Part shown: positions 6,864 to 13,798 of the stretch, piece after piece
Numbering within the stretch: position 1 is the first letter of the stretch
Layout: every line of letters starts with the position of its first letter
Origin: Candidatus Tectimicrobiota bacterium
GTDB taxonomy: Bacteria; UBA8248; JACPRG01
NCBI GenBank assembly: GCA_016190025.1
Contig: JACPRG010000036.1
Location: forward strand, 1 to 14,926
DNA: 14,926 nucleotides
Direction of reading: 5' to 3'
Notes under the pieces: generated by a model
Seen by the model: only the letters and a program-made list of their open reading frames with translations
The model's database searches: none
What the model was told of the DNA's origin: nothing
Made by a program: the position numbers and the translations under genes

Positions 6864-7344
6864 CCCCGCTCCTCCCGGTTTTCAGCCAATTCGGACAATT
6901 TCGAAGTGAGACCCGGCCGGCCGCGCAGGCGCCGGGAACCCCTAGTGTAACCGAGCCGGCGCCGAAGGAAAGGGGGCCTCGCCGGGCGCGGCCGGATCTC
7001 CGTCCCCCGTCCCGAGGGCGTCTTCGGAGAAATTCCGGTCGCTCTTCCCTTCCCGCGGGACGTGTGTGTGGTATAACCTTAAGAAACTTCGAAGGGCTTC
7101 TGATTTCCGGCCGGCGCGCGGCCCTCACCGGCGGGTGTGGGTCACGGGCTCGGGCTTCGATCGGCCGGGTCCGGAAACAACGGGCGTCTCGAACGACCTT
7201 CCGCTGAAAAGAGAGGAGGTGGTGAAAGGGGAGAAAATGGACAATTTGACCCGGGGGGAGCACTCTTCGCCGGATCCTTGGACCTTCACCCGAAAAAAGG
7301 GCGCACCGTCCAAAGACCGGCCTTGGATGGAGGGGAGCAACACC
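6864..7344. other. 481-nt gene-free region with promoter and structured leader
   Basis: This gap separates divergent genes. It holds an extended -10 site for the plus strand near 7072 and, beyond it, about 260 nt of leader. Within the leader TTCCGG (7105-7110) can pair with CCGGAA (7171-7176) and CCGG (7111-7114) with CCGG (7165-7168). The reading frame of the binding protein stays open from 7066, and a purine-rich SD-like stretch precedes an in-frame ATG at 7237, but the encoded residues look non-functional. No thi-box or other riboswitch consensus was recognised. Confidence 0.5.
7069..7077 (+). promoter_or_regulatory. Extended -10 promoter for the NMT1/THI5-like binding protein
   Basis: TGG directly followed by TATAAC (7072-7077) fits an extended -10 element (TGnTATAAT), which can work without a good -35 box; the -35 position here is poor. 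Transcription would begin near 7084, about 260 nt before the gene start. Confidence 0.45.
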
Positions 7345-8340
7345 ATGACAAAGCGCATCTGCAGCTGGCTGATCGCCGCCGGGATGACCCTCGGCCTCGC
7401 GGGCCACGCATCGGCCGCAGAGGAAATTTACTTTTTAGACTGGATCATCTACGGCAAGCACGCGCCCTTCTTCGCCGCCAAGGACTTCGGCTTCTTCAAG
7501 AAGGAGGGGTTGGAACTCAAAATCGAGCGCGGCTTCGGCAGCGGAGATACGGCCAAGCGCATCGCGGCCAAGAGCGCCCCCTTCGGCTTCGCCGACACGA
7601 GCGCGGTCATCACCGCACGGGTCACAGGGGGGAAGGTCGTGGAAGTGGGCATGATCCACGCCAAGGCGCCCTACGCGGCCTACACGCTGGCGTCCAAGCC
7701 CGCGAACATCGCCAAGAACCTGAAGGGCTACAAGATTGGGAGCCCGGTCGGAAACGCCGCGCGCATCGTCTTCCCCGCTTTCGCCCGCCTGGGCGGGATC
7801 GACCCGAAGGAGGTCCAGTGGGTCGACATGCCTTACGGCGCCATGCTCCCCAGCCTGCTGAGCGGGCGGGTGGACGCCATCGTGGACTACACCACGGGCG
7901 GCGTCACGCACATCGCCAAGGGCAAGGAGGCCGGAAAGACCGTCAAGGAGCTGCTCTACACGACGGTCGGCTTCGACGTGTACAGCAACGGGCTCATCGT
8001 CCACGAAGACCTGATCCAGTCGAGCCCCGACAAGGTCCGCAGGTTCGTGAAGGCCAACATGGAGGCGTGGGGCTACTGCCTCATCTACGCCCAGAAATGC
8101 CTGGACAACTTCTACAAGTACGCGCCGGGCATGAGCAAGGAACTGGTGGACGGGCACTACATCGAGGCCATCAACCTCCTGATCGACGAAGGGGTGAAGA
8201 AGCGCGGCCTGGGCTGGATGGACGACAAAAAGATGGACTACACGATCGACGTCATGACCAAGTTCACCCCGCTCAAGAGTCGCATCCCGACGAAGGAGCT
8301 CTACACCAACCGGTTCCTGCCCCAGGTGGCTAAGCAATAA
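7345..8340 (+). CDS. NMT1/THI5-like (SsuA-type) ABC transporter substrate-binding protein
   Basis: 331 aa secreted binding protein. A signal peptide (KR start, hydrophobic core LIAAGMTLGLAGHASA, cleavage about residue 24) is followed by the two-lobed fold: IYFLDWIIYGKHAPFFAAKD, a GSGDTAKRIAAKSAPFGFAD segment, a lobe hinge near KIGSPVGNAARIVFPAF, and MLPSLLSGRVDAIVDY. The family delivers pyrimidine precursors, sulfonates, nitrate or aromatic acids to ABC permeases; the ligand here is unknown. ATG 7345 is chosen because GGAGGGGAG lies just upstream and the signal peptide begins there; in-frame ATGs at 7237 and 7327 would place extra residues before it. No permease or ATPase gene is adjacent, so it is an orphan whose partners must lie elsewhere. 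Confidence 0.92.
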   Translation: MTKRICSWLIAAGMTLGLAGHASAAEEIYFLDWIIYGKHAPFFAAKDFGFFKKEGLELKIERGFGSGDTAKRIAAKSAPFGFADTSAVITARVTGGKVVEVGMIHAKAPYAAYTLASKPANIAKNLKGYKIGSPVGNAARIVFPAFARLGGIDPKEVQWVDMPYGAMLPSLLSGRVDAIVDYTTGGVTHIAKGKEAGKTVKELLYTTVGFDVYSNGLIVHEDLIQSSPDKVRRFVKANMEAWGYCLIYAQKCLDNFYKYAPGMSKELVDGHYIEAINLLIDEGVKKRGLGWMDDKKMDYTIDVMTKFTPLKSRIPTKELYTNRFLPQVAKQ

Positions 8341-8375
8341 GCCTCGTTCCGTTCGCCGAACCTCCACGAATCAAC

Positions 8376-8410
8376 GAGGGCGAAGGTCCCAGAGCGGGGC
8401 CTTCGCCCTC
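8376..8410. terminator. Strong hairpin between convergent genes
   Basis: Arms 8376-8390 and 8396-8410 form a 15-bp stem with one T-G wobble and a 5-nt loop (AGAGC). It lies 35 nt after the binding protein stop and 80 nt after the convergent MFS stop, so it can serve both. Neither side has a T-tract, as is common for terminators in GC-rich genomes. Confidence 0.7.
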
Positions 8411-8489
8411 ACTCCATGGAAGGGCCGGTCCAGGCGGGCGCGACTCCGCAGGGAGGCCCTTCCCTTCCCCTCGAAAAAGCGCCCCCGCG

Positions 8490-9752
8490 TCAACCGCACC
8501 CCTGGTCTCCCCTCGTCTTCAGCACGGCGCAGCAGACGGAGGCCCCGGCCAATATGAAAGCGGTGAGGAAGAAGGCCGGGTCGTAGCGGCCCCACCAGTC
8601 GAACGCCGCCCCCGCCACATACGGCCCCAGCAGGGCCCCCAGGGAGTGGCCGAAAAGGAGGTAGCCGTAGAGCGTGGCCAGCGGGCCCGTCCCATAGAGG
8701 TGCGCCGCCATGCCGGGCGTCAGGGGGGTCGAAGCCAGGTGAAACAGCCCGTAGACCGCTACGGCCGCGAAGAGCATCCCCGGACTCCCCGCAAAACCCA
8801 GGAGCAGCATCCCCGCGCACCGCATCGCGTAAATGACGGCCAGGGGGACGCGAAAGCCGATGCGGTCGGCCAGGGCGCCCATGCTGACAACGCCGATGAT
8901 GCTGAGCCCCCCGATCATCCCGACGGCGCCCGCGGCCGCCTGCCCGCCCAGTCCGATGCCAGCGGCGAAGATGGGGAGATGAACGTAGATCGTGAAATCC
9001 GTGAACCCGCAGGCGAAATAGCTGGCGAAGAGCAGCCAGAAGGGGCGCGTCCCCAGGGCGTCGCGCGCCTGTCCCCTGGGAATCCACGCGATCCGGGTGA
9101 CGAGGGGCTCGGTCTCCCCCGGACCGGGGGTTGCGGCGCCGTCCGGAAACAGACCCATCTGCGCCGGAGAGTCGCGCACGACCGCCCACGCCACGGGCGC
9201 CAGAAACACCCAGAACAGGCCCGCCCAAAGAACGAAGGCCCAGCGCCAGCCGAACGCCCCGATGAGCGCCTGGGAAAGCGGGATCAAAAGGAACTGGCCG
9301 GCGTTGAAGCCCGCGATGGTCAGGCCGAGGGCGGTCCCCCGCTTTCGGACGAACCACCGGGAAACGAGGACTGAGACGCTGTTCATCGTGGCGAGGGCGC
9401 TTCCCACGGCCACCAGGAGGCCATAGGTGCCGAACAGCCCGCCCGCCGACGACACCATCGAGGAAAGAAGACTGCCCAGCCCCATCAGGGCGACGCCGGA
9501 AACGATCATCCGCCTCGGCCCGAACCGGTTCAGGAGGGTTCCGATGAAGAGCTGGCTGAGGGCCCAGGAGAGCATCCCGACGGAGACGACCAGCGAGAGC
9601 CCTCCTCGGGTCGCGCTGAACTCGGCAAGCAGGGGCGGGAAGAAAACCCCGAATCCCGTCCAGATCCCCGCCCCGAAGGCCAGGGTGACGAAGCCGGCCA
9701 AGGCGACGTACCACCCATAGAAAACCCGGCCGCGTCCGGCCTCATCGGACAT
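8490..9752 (-). CDS. MFS transporter, monocarboxylate/oxalate-formate antiporter-like
   Basis: 420 aa, about twelve hydrophobic helices in two halves split by a polar loop around residues 205-235. It opens with FYGWYVALAGFVTLAFGAG, a hallmark of the oxalate/formate antiporter and monocarboxylate porter branch. The loop between helices 2 and 3 (FGPRRM) and the matching loop in the second half (GALADRIGFRVPL) show the MFS G-x-x-x-D/R-x-G-x-R pattern in degenerate form. It should move a small organic anion across the inner membrane; the substrate is not readable. ATG 9752 has GAGGGAG about 9 nt upstream. It follows the IMPase-family gene by 60 nt, but a palindromic hairpin stands between them. 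Confidence 0.9.
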   Translation of the reverse strand: MSDEAGRGRVFYGWYVALAGFVTLAFGAGIWTGFGVFFPPLLAEFSATRGGLSLVVSVGMLSWALSQLFIGTLLNRFGPRRMIVSGVALMGLGSLLSSMVSSAGGLFGTYGLLVAVGSALATMNSVSVLVSRWFVRKRGTALGLTIAGFNAGQFLLIPLSQALIGAFGWRWAFVLWAGLFWVFLAPVAWAVVRDSPAQMGLFPDGAATPGPGETEPLVTRIAWIPRGQARDALGTRPFWLLFASYFACGFTDFTIYVHLPIFAAGIGLGGQAAAGAVGMIGGLSIIGVVSMGALADRIGFRVPLAVIYAMRCAGMLLLGFAGSPGMLFAAVAVYGLFHLASTPLTPGMAAHLYGTGPLATLYGYLLFGHSLGALLGPYVAGAAFDWWGRYDPAFFLTAFILAGASVCCAVLKTRGDQGCG

Positions 9753-9793
9753 GCGAGACGCTCCCTCGGCGCCGGGACCCCGCCGCGCGGCAC

Positions 9794-9811
9794 CGGGCCC
9801 CGCGGGGCCCG
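9794..9811. terminator. 18-bp perfect palindrome after the IMPase-family stop
   Basis: CGGGCCCCGCGGGGCCCG is self-complementary and can fold into a 7-bp all-GC stem with a CGCG loop, 1 nt beyond the stop at 9813-9815 on the minus strand. It probably ends or attenuates the IMPase transcript before the MFS gene. No T-tract follows, and an all-GC palindrome is not rare in this base composition. Confidence 0.45.
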
Positions 9812-9812
9812 C

Positions 9813-10742
9813 TCAACGGGGAGGTTTCCGCTTGGATTTGAGGTGGCTCAGGTGAGGGGGGCGGAGGCGCCCCCGGACGGAACGGCGAAGGTTGTCGCCC
9901 ACGAACCGGGCGATGGCTTTGTTCCCGACGATGAGGGCCGCCTTCCACTCCCGCAGCTCCTCCAGAGAGCGCGGGGGCGAGACGTAATCCCGCGCGAACC
10001 GTTCGAGGGGCCGCCACATCATCCCCTTGGCCCTTCGGACCAGGGCCTCGCCGCCGGCCTCCTTGACCAGCAAAACGCCGGCCGCCACGTCCCAGATCCT
10101 GGGGCCGGCGAACACCGCGTAATGAAAGGTCCCGTCGGCGGTGCGGGCCATGTCGTGGACGATGCAGCCGGTCCCCCGCACTTCGCCCGGCTGCTTTCTC
10201 AGCCGGCTCTGCATCTCGAACAGAGACCGGTAGTGGCCCGGAAGGCAGACCAGGTGAGTCGGCGCCGGGACCGCCTCCCGCGCGACGGAGATCCGCTCCC
10301 CCTCCAGATGGGCGCCGCCTCCCGCCCGCGCGTGGAAGACCCGGCCCCCGGACCCCCCGGCCAGAAAGATCGCCCCCGCCACCGGCCGGCCGTAGTGCAG
10401 CACCCCGACCGAGACCCCGTAGACATCGAGCCCGCGCATGAAGTTGGTGGTCCCGTCCAGCGGGTCCAGGACCCAGACCCATTCGGGCTCCGTCCCTTGC
10501 CGGTCCAGCCTCTCCTCTCCCAGGATGGCGTGGCCGGGGAAATGGGTCTCGATCCGCTTCCGGAGGAACTCCTGGCTCATCCGGTCCGCCTCGGTCACGG
10601 GGTCGCGCTTCTTCCGCTCATCTTTGAACTCCGCCCGGACGCCCCGGGCGAACTGATCCGCCAGCAGAGCGCCCGCCCCCCGAGCCATCTCGATGGCCCT
10701 CTCCTCCGTCTCTTTCAGGTCTTTCGCGTCCGGGCCGCCCAT
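9813..10742 (-). CDS. Inositol monophosphatase family protein
   Basis: 309 aa cytoplasmic phosphatase of the IMPase/FBPase/CysQ superfamily, slightly longer than the usual 260-280. Metal-site residues are present: RDPVTEAD (47-53), GEE (75-77), DPLDGTTNF (93-101, D93 and D96) and IWDVAAG (216-222, D218). It should remove phosphate from a sugar or inositol phosphate with Mg2+; inositol-1-phosphate, PAP or a sugar phosphate are all possible. The extra length is a C-terminal tail rich in Arg and Lys (about 285-309) that is unlike the core. ATG 10742 has GAGGGAAGG just upstream; an upstream in-frame extension of 56 residues is low-complexity Arg/Gly/Pro and was rejected. It follows the PfkB-family kinase on the same strand by 226 nt, so a shared sugar-phosphate pathway is possible. 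Confidence 0.92.
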   Translation of the reverse strand: MGGPDAKDLKETEERAIEMARGAGALLADQFARGVRAEFKDERKKRDPVTEADRMSQEFLRKRIETHFPGHAILGEERLDRQGTEPEWVWVLDPLDGTTNFMRGLDVYGVSVGVLHYGRPVAGAIFLAGGSGGRVFHARAGGGAHLEGERISVAREAVPAPTHLVCLPGHYRSLFEMQSRLRKQPGEVRGTGCIVHDMARTADGTFHYAVFAGPRIWDVAAGVLLVKEAGGEALVRRAKGMMWRPLERFARDYVSPPRSLEELREWKAALIVGNKAIARFVGDNLRRSVRGRLRPPHLSHLKSKRKPPR

Positions 10743-10942
10743 TCGCCTTCCCTCGCACCGCTCGCGGGTCTTCCACCGCAGCCGCCCCGGGTCTCCCGAA
10801 CCACCCCTTCCTCGCGTGGGGGGCGCCGTCCCCTCGGCTCCCGGAACCCCCGGGCGCCGGGTCCGGGGAATTCCCCCCGGGATTGCGCTTGCGCCGCGCC
10901 AGCGCCCCAAGGCGCGCGATCCCCGCGGCCCGCAGCCCGGTC

Positions 10943-10957
10943 CTCCCGCTTCGGGAG
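10943..10957. terminator. Possible small terminator after the PfkB-family gene
   Basis: CTCCCG (10943-10948) and CGGGAG (10952-10957) pair around a 3-nt loop, 11 nt past the PfkB-family stop on the minus strand. No T-tract follows. The rest of the 226-nt gap to the IMPase-family start shows only GC-rich sequence, including the palindrome GGGGAATTCCCC at 10865-10876. Confidence 0.3.
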
Positions 10958-10968
10958 AGAAGACCTCC

Positions 10969-11952
10969 TCACGGAATGCGCTGCAGTTCTTCGAGCCGGA
11001 CGGTGGCGGTTCCCACCTTTTGGATGACGGCTTCCGCCGCGCGGATGGCCAGACGCGCCGCCTGCCGGATGTCTGCCCCCGCGACGAGGGCCAGCGTCAG
11101 GGCGCCGGTGACCGTGTCTTTGACGCCCGTCGGGTCCAGGACCTTGCTCTCATCCACGGACACGATGGTGCAGCGGTGGGCGCCTCCTTCCCGGGAGTGC
11201 ATCCGAAGCTCCCGATCGCGGTGCAAAACAGCGAGGGCCTCGCATCCGAGCGCGTCCAGGGTCCGCCGGCCGGCGCTCTCCGGGTCCAGAGGGGCCGAGG
11301 CCGCTTCCTCCGCGGAAAAAGCCTCTATCTGGGCGTCGCTCAGGACCACGAGCCGCGCGCCCCGGCACTCCCGGAACAGGTGGGTCTTGGACTCCACGAC
11401 CGTAAATTTCCCCCTCTTCCGCGCCTTGTCGAGGATCTCCCGGGCGAAGGGCGCGTTTCGGAAGATCCCCTTGTCGTAGTCCGAGAAGACGATGGCGTCC
11501 ACCAGGGTCAGGTAGTTCTCGATGTACATCCGCATGGAGGCCATCTCGGCCTCGGTGGGCGGACCCGTGACCTCGTAGTCGATCCGGCACACCGGGGCGG
11601 AGCCGTCCGCCGACATCACGCGGACCTTGAGTGTCGTGGGGCGGTCGTTGACGGGAAAGATGCCGCTGGTCTCGATCCCCGCCTCGTTGCAGCCCCGCCG
11701 GAACCAGTGAGCGGCGTCGTCGTAGCCGACCAGCCCGCACAGAAAGACCTCGGCCCCGAGATCGTTCAGGTTGTGCGCCACGTTCGCCGCGCCGCCGAGG
11801 GCGTAGTCCTCGCGGATGACCTGGAGGATGGGCGGCCCGGAGGCCGTGGTCGGGAGCGCCTCCGTCCAGATGTACCGGTCGGCCATGAGGTCTCCGACGA
11901 CCAGGACGCGGCTCTGGGGAAAGCGCTCGAGCAGCCGGCTGATTTCGACCAC
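10969..11952 (-). CDS. PfkB-family sugar kinase, diverged RfaE1/HldA-like
   Basis: 327 aa from the GTG at 11952, chosen because GAGGGAGGA lies about 6 nt upstream; an ATG at 11997 lies inside the promoter. The sequence follows the heptose-7-phosphate kinase (HldA, RfaE domain 1) pattern: RVLVVGDLMADRYIW (15-29), REDYALGGAANVAHNLNDLG (47-66), VCRIDYE and SDYDKGIF (157-164). Known HldA/HldE phosphorylates D-glycero-manno-heptose 7-phosphate for LPS core synthesis. No nucleotidyltransferase half is fused. Key sites drift from consensus: the usual DTTGAGD is DPTGVKD (273-279), keeping the catalytic Asp D279 but altering the anion hole, and the DPK and PN.xE motifs are replaced by VESK and LSDAQIEA. 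Substrate may therefore differ from heptose phosphate. It has its own promoter and lies beside an ArnT-like gene. Confidence 0.85.
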   Translation of the reverse strand: MVEISRLLERFPQSRVLVVGDLMADRYIWTEALPTTASGPPILQVIREDYALGGAANVAHNLNDLGAEVFLCGLVGYDDAAHWFRRGCNEAGIETSGIFPVNDRPTTLKVRVMSADGSAPVCRIDYEVTGPPTEAEMASMRMYIENYLTLVDAIVFSDYDKGIFRNAPFAREILDKARKRGKFTVVESKTHLFRECRGARLVVLSDAQIEAFSAEEAASAPLDPESAGRRTLDALGCEALAVLHRDRELRMHSREGGAHRCTIVSVDESKVLDPTGVKDTVTGALTLALVAGADIRQAARLAIRAAEAVIQKVGTATVRLEELQRIP

Positions 11953-11985
11953 AGCAGTCCTCCCTCGCGGTCCGAGAAGGCCCCT

Positions 11986-12014
11986 ATCATAACCCATCCC
12001 GGGAACTCGGCCAA
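11986..12014 (-). promoter_or_regulatory. Sigma70-type promoter for the PfkB-family kinase
   Basis: On the minus strand TTGGCC (12014-12009), a 17-nt spacer and TATGAT (11991-11986) form a promoter with a good -10 box and a weak -35 box. Transcription would start near 11979, about 27 nt before the GTG start. It sits just after the stop of the ArnT-like gene, so the kinase can be expressed apart from it. Confidence 0.55.
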
Positions 12015-12036
12015 AAGGACCCGCTCCCGCGGACCC

Positions 12037-13746
12037 TCAGGGATCCCCGTCGTGGTTGGCCAGGACCCACGCGCCGTCATAGACCGCGACGACCCGGGTC
12101 CGCTCCGGGTAGTGGAAGAACAGTTGGCGGGCGGTCACGCCCCACCGGGTGATGAAGAGCGTCGGCCCGCCCTCGGCCCACAGCCTCTCGAACTCGGACG
12201 GCGTGATGGGGGGATGGTAGGCCGCGTCCCACCGGACCCGCCTCTCGTTCTCTCCGAGGCCCGTGCGCATGATGGCGGTCTTCCGGCCCGAATAGAACTC
12301 GAGCCCTTCATACAGGCTCCGCCCCGCGTAGGACTCCAGCCCCTCGTGAATCTCATAGTATCCGTCCAGGATGACCCGCTCCTTGAGGCCGTCCCTGACC
12401 GCGAGGGTCTCGGACACCTGCCGCATGGACAGGAAGGGGTCCAGACGCGCCACCGCCTGCTGCGCGCCCAGAATGCCCAACACCATCCCGCCCGCCAGGC
12501 CGAGGGCGGCGCTCCGGCGCCGGCCGCGCAGGAGCGACCCCAGGGTGAAAATCCCCCCGACCGCGAAGAAAGAGCCTATCCAGGGAAGCAGAGAGAGAAT
12601 ACCCTTTCCCTGGGGGATGAGGTCAGGGGCCCGCGGCCAAAGGGGGACCCACGCCAGGGCCAGGCCGAACACCACGATCCCCGCGGCGCCGGCGGGGAGC
12701 GCCCAAGAGGCCCGGCCCGCCTCCTCTCCAGGGGAGGAAAGCCGGCCGGCCAACCACAGGGCGAAGCCCGGAGCGGCCGGGAGAAAATACCGCTCCATCC
12801 GGGCCTCCGAGGCCGACACGAAAAGAAAGACCGAGCCGGTCCAGAGCAGCGCGAACAAGTCCCCTTCGGAAAGACCTCTCCGGCGGGCGCACCTCCAGGC
12901 CTCGAAGGCGGCGGCGGGCACAAAGAGGGACCAGGGAAAAAGCCCCGCGAAGGAGACCAGCCAGAACCCGCCCAGCGAGAAGTAGCTCGTCCCCCGGGGG
13001 GGGTAGTCGCCCAGGAAACGGGCGAGGTGATTCTCAAAGAAATAGTGCTGAAGAAAGCCGGGATTCCTCATCTCCACCGCCAGGTGCCAGGGGACGGCCA
13101 ACGCGCCGAACAGAACGGCCGCGAAGACCCACCCCACCAGGTCGCGCGGTCTCCACTCGCGCCGGATGAGCGAAAAGGCGGCGATGGTGACGCCCGGAAA
13201 GACCAGGCCGACCAGCCCGCGGGTCAACACGCAGGCCGCCAGGGCGGCGGACAAGACGAAGAGATACCTGCGGGCCCCCGTCTCCCGCGCCCTCCAAAAG
13301 GCCCAGAGGGCGACGGTCTGGAAGGCGATGGCCGGAATGTCCGTGGTGAGGAACCGTCCATAGACGGACCAGGTCATCCCCGTCAAAAGGATGAAGGCGG
13401 CCAGCCAGCCGCCCGCCTCGCCGTAGATGCGCCTGCCGAGGAGGAAGAGGACGAACCCGGCCAAGAGGCTCGAGAGCGCGGGCACGAGCCGGGCGCCAGC
13501 CTCGCCGACCCCGAAAACCGTGAAGGATGCGGCCGCCATCCAATACAGGAGGGGGGGTTTTTCCAGATGCACCTGGCCGTTGACGCGGGGCGTGACCCAG
13601 TCGCCTGTCAACGCCATGGCCCGGGCGGCCTCGGCGTAGCGTCCCTCCCCCGGGGCCAAAAGGCCCGGCTGGCCGAGCCGGGTGAGGTAGAGAAAAACGA
13701 GGAGGAACGCGAGGACAACGGCTGCGCGGCGCTCAAGAGAGGACAC
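12037..13746 (-). CDS. ArnT-like lipid-linked sugar transferase (PMT/GT83 family)
   Basis: 569 aa integral inner-membrane protein, close to the 550 aa of ArnT. The first periplasmic loop reads LAPGEGRYAEAARAM then DWVTPRVNGQVHLEKPPLLY, the family signature; the usual acidic pair DE before the Arg is GE here, so one acid (E34) remains. About twelve helices follow, then a soluble C-terminal domain (about 440-569) facing the periplasm. ArnT moves 4-amino-4-deoxyarabinose from undecaprenyl phosphate to lipid A; relatives move other sugars to lipids or proteins, so the donor and acceptor are uncertain here. The start is the GTG at 13746, with only a weak Shine-Dalgarno. It lies 52 nt after the Omp85-type gene, probably in the same transcript. 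Confidence 0.9.
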   Translation of the reverse strand: MSSLERRAAVVLAFLLVFLYLTRLGQPGLLAPGEGRYAEAARAMALTGDWVTPRVNGQVHLEKPPLLYWMAAASFTVFGVGEAGARLVPALSSLLAGFVLFLLGRRIYGEAGGWLAAFILLTGMTWSVYGRFLTTDIPAIAFQTVALWAFWRARETGARRYLFVLSAALAACVLTRGLVGLVFPGVTIAAFSLIRREWRPRDLVGWVFAAVLFGALAVPWHLAVEMRNPGFLQHYFFENHLARFLGDYPPRGTSYFSLGGFWLVSFAGLFPWSLFVPAAAFEAWRCARRRGLSEGDLFALLWTGSVFLFVSASEARMERYFLPAAPGFALWLAGRLSSPGEEAGRASWALPAGAAGIVVFGLALAWVPLWPRAPDLIPQGKGILSLLPWIGSFFAVGGIFTLGSLLRGRRRSAALGLAGGMVLGILGAQQAVARLDPFLSMRQVSETLAVRDGLKERVILDGYYEIHEGLESYAGRSLYEGLEFYSGRKTAIMRTGLGENERRVRWDAAYHPPITPSEFERLWAEGGPTLFITRWGVTARQLFFHYPERTRVVAVYDGAWVLANHDGDP

Positions 13747-13798
13747 GGCGTTTGCGTCTCATCCGAGGAGAAGGGTCCCCGCCGCCGGCGGCGCGATC

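Noticed and set aside
7084..7344. TPP (thi-box) riboswitch before the NMT1/THI5-like gene
   Set aside because: The family can transport thiamine precursors, but the conserved CUGAGA and ACCUGA elements of the TPP riboswitch are absent.
7237..7344. N-terminal extension of the binding protein from an ATG with a purine-rich SD-like stretch
   Set aside because: It would put 36 polar residues before a complete signal peptide, which is unlikely for an exported protein.
5359..7407. A 682-codon open frame on the minus strand
   Set aside because: It overlaps the dehydrogenase gene in another frame and runs across the USP gene; the translation is Gly/Arg-rich with no recognisable domain.
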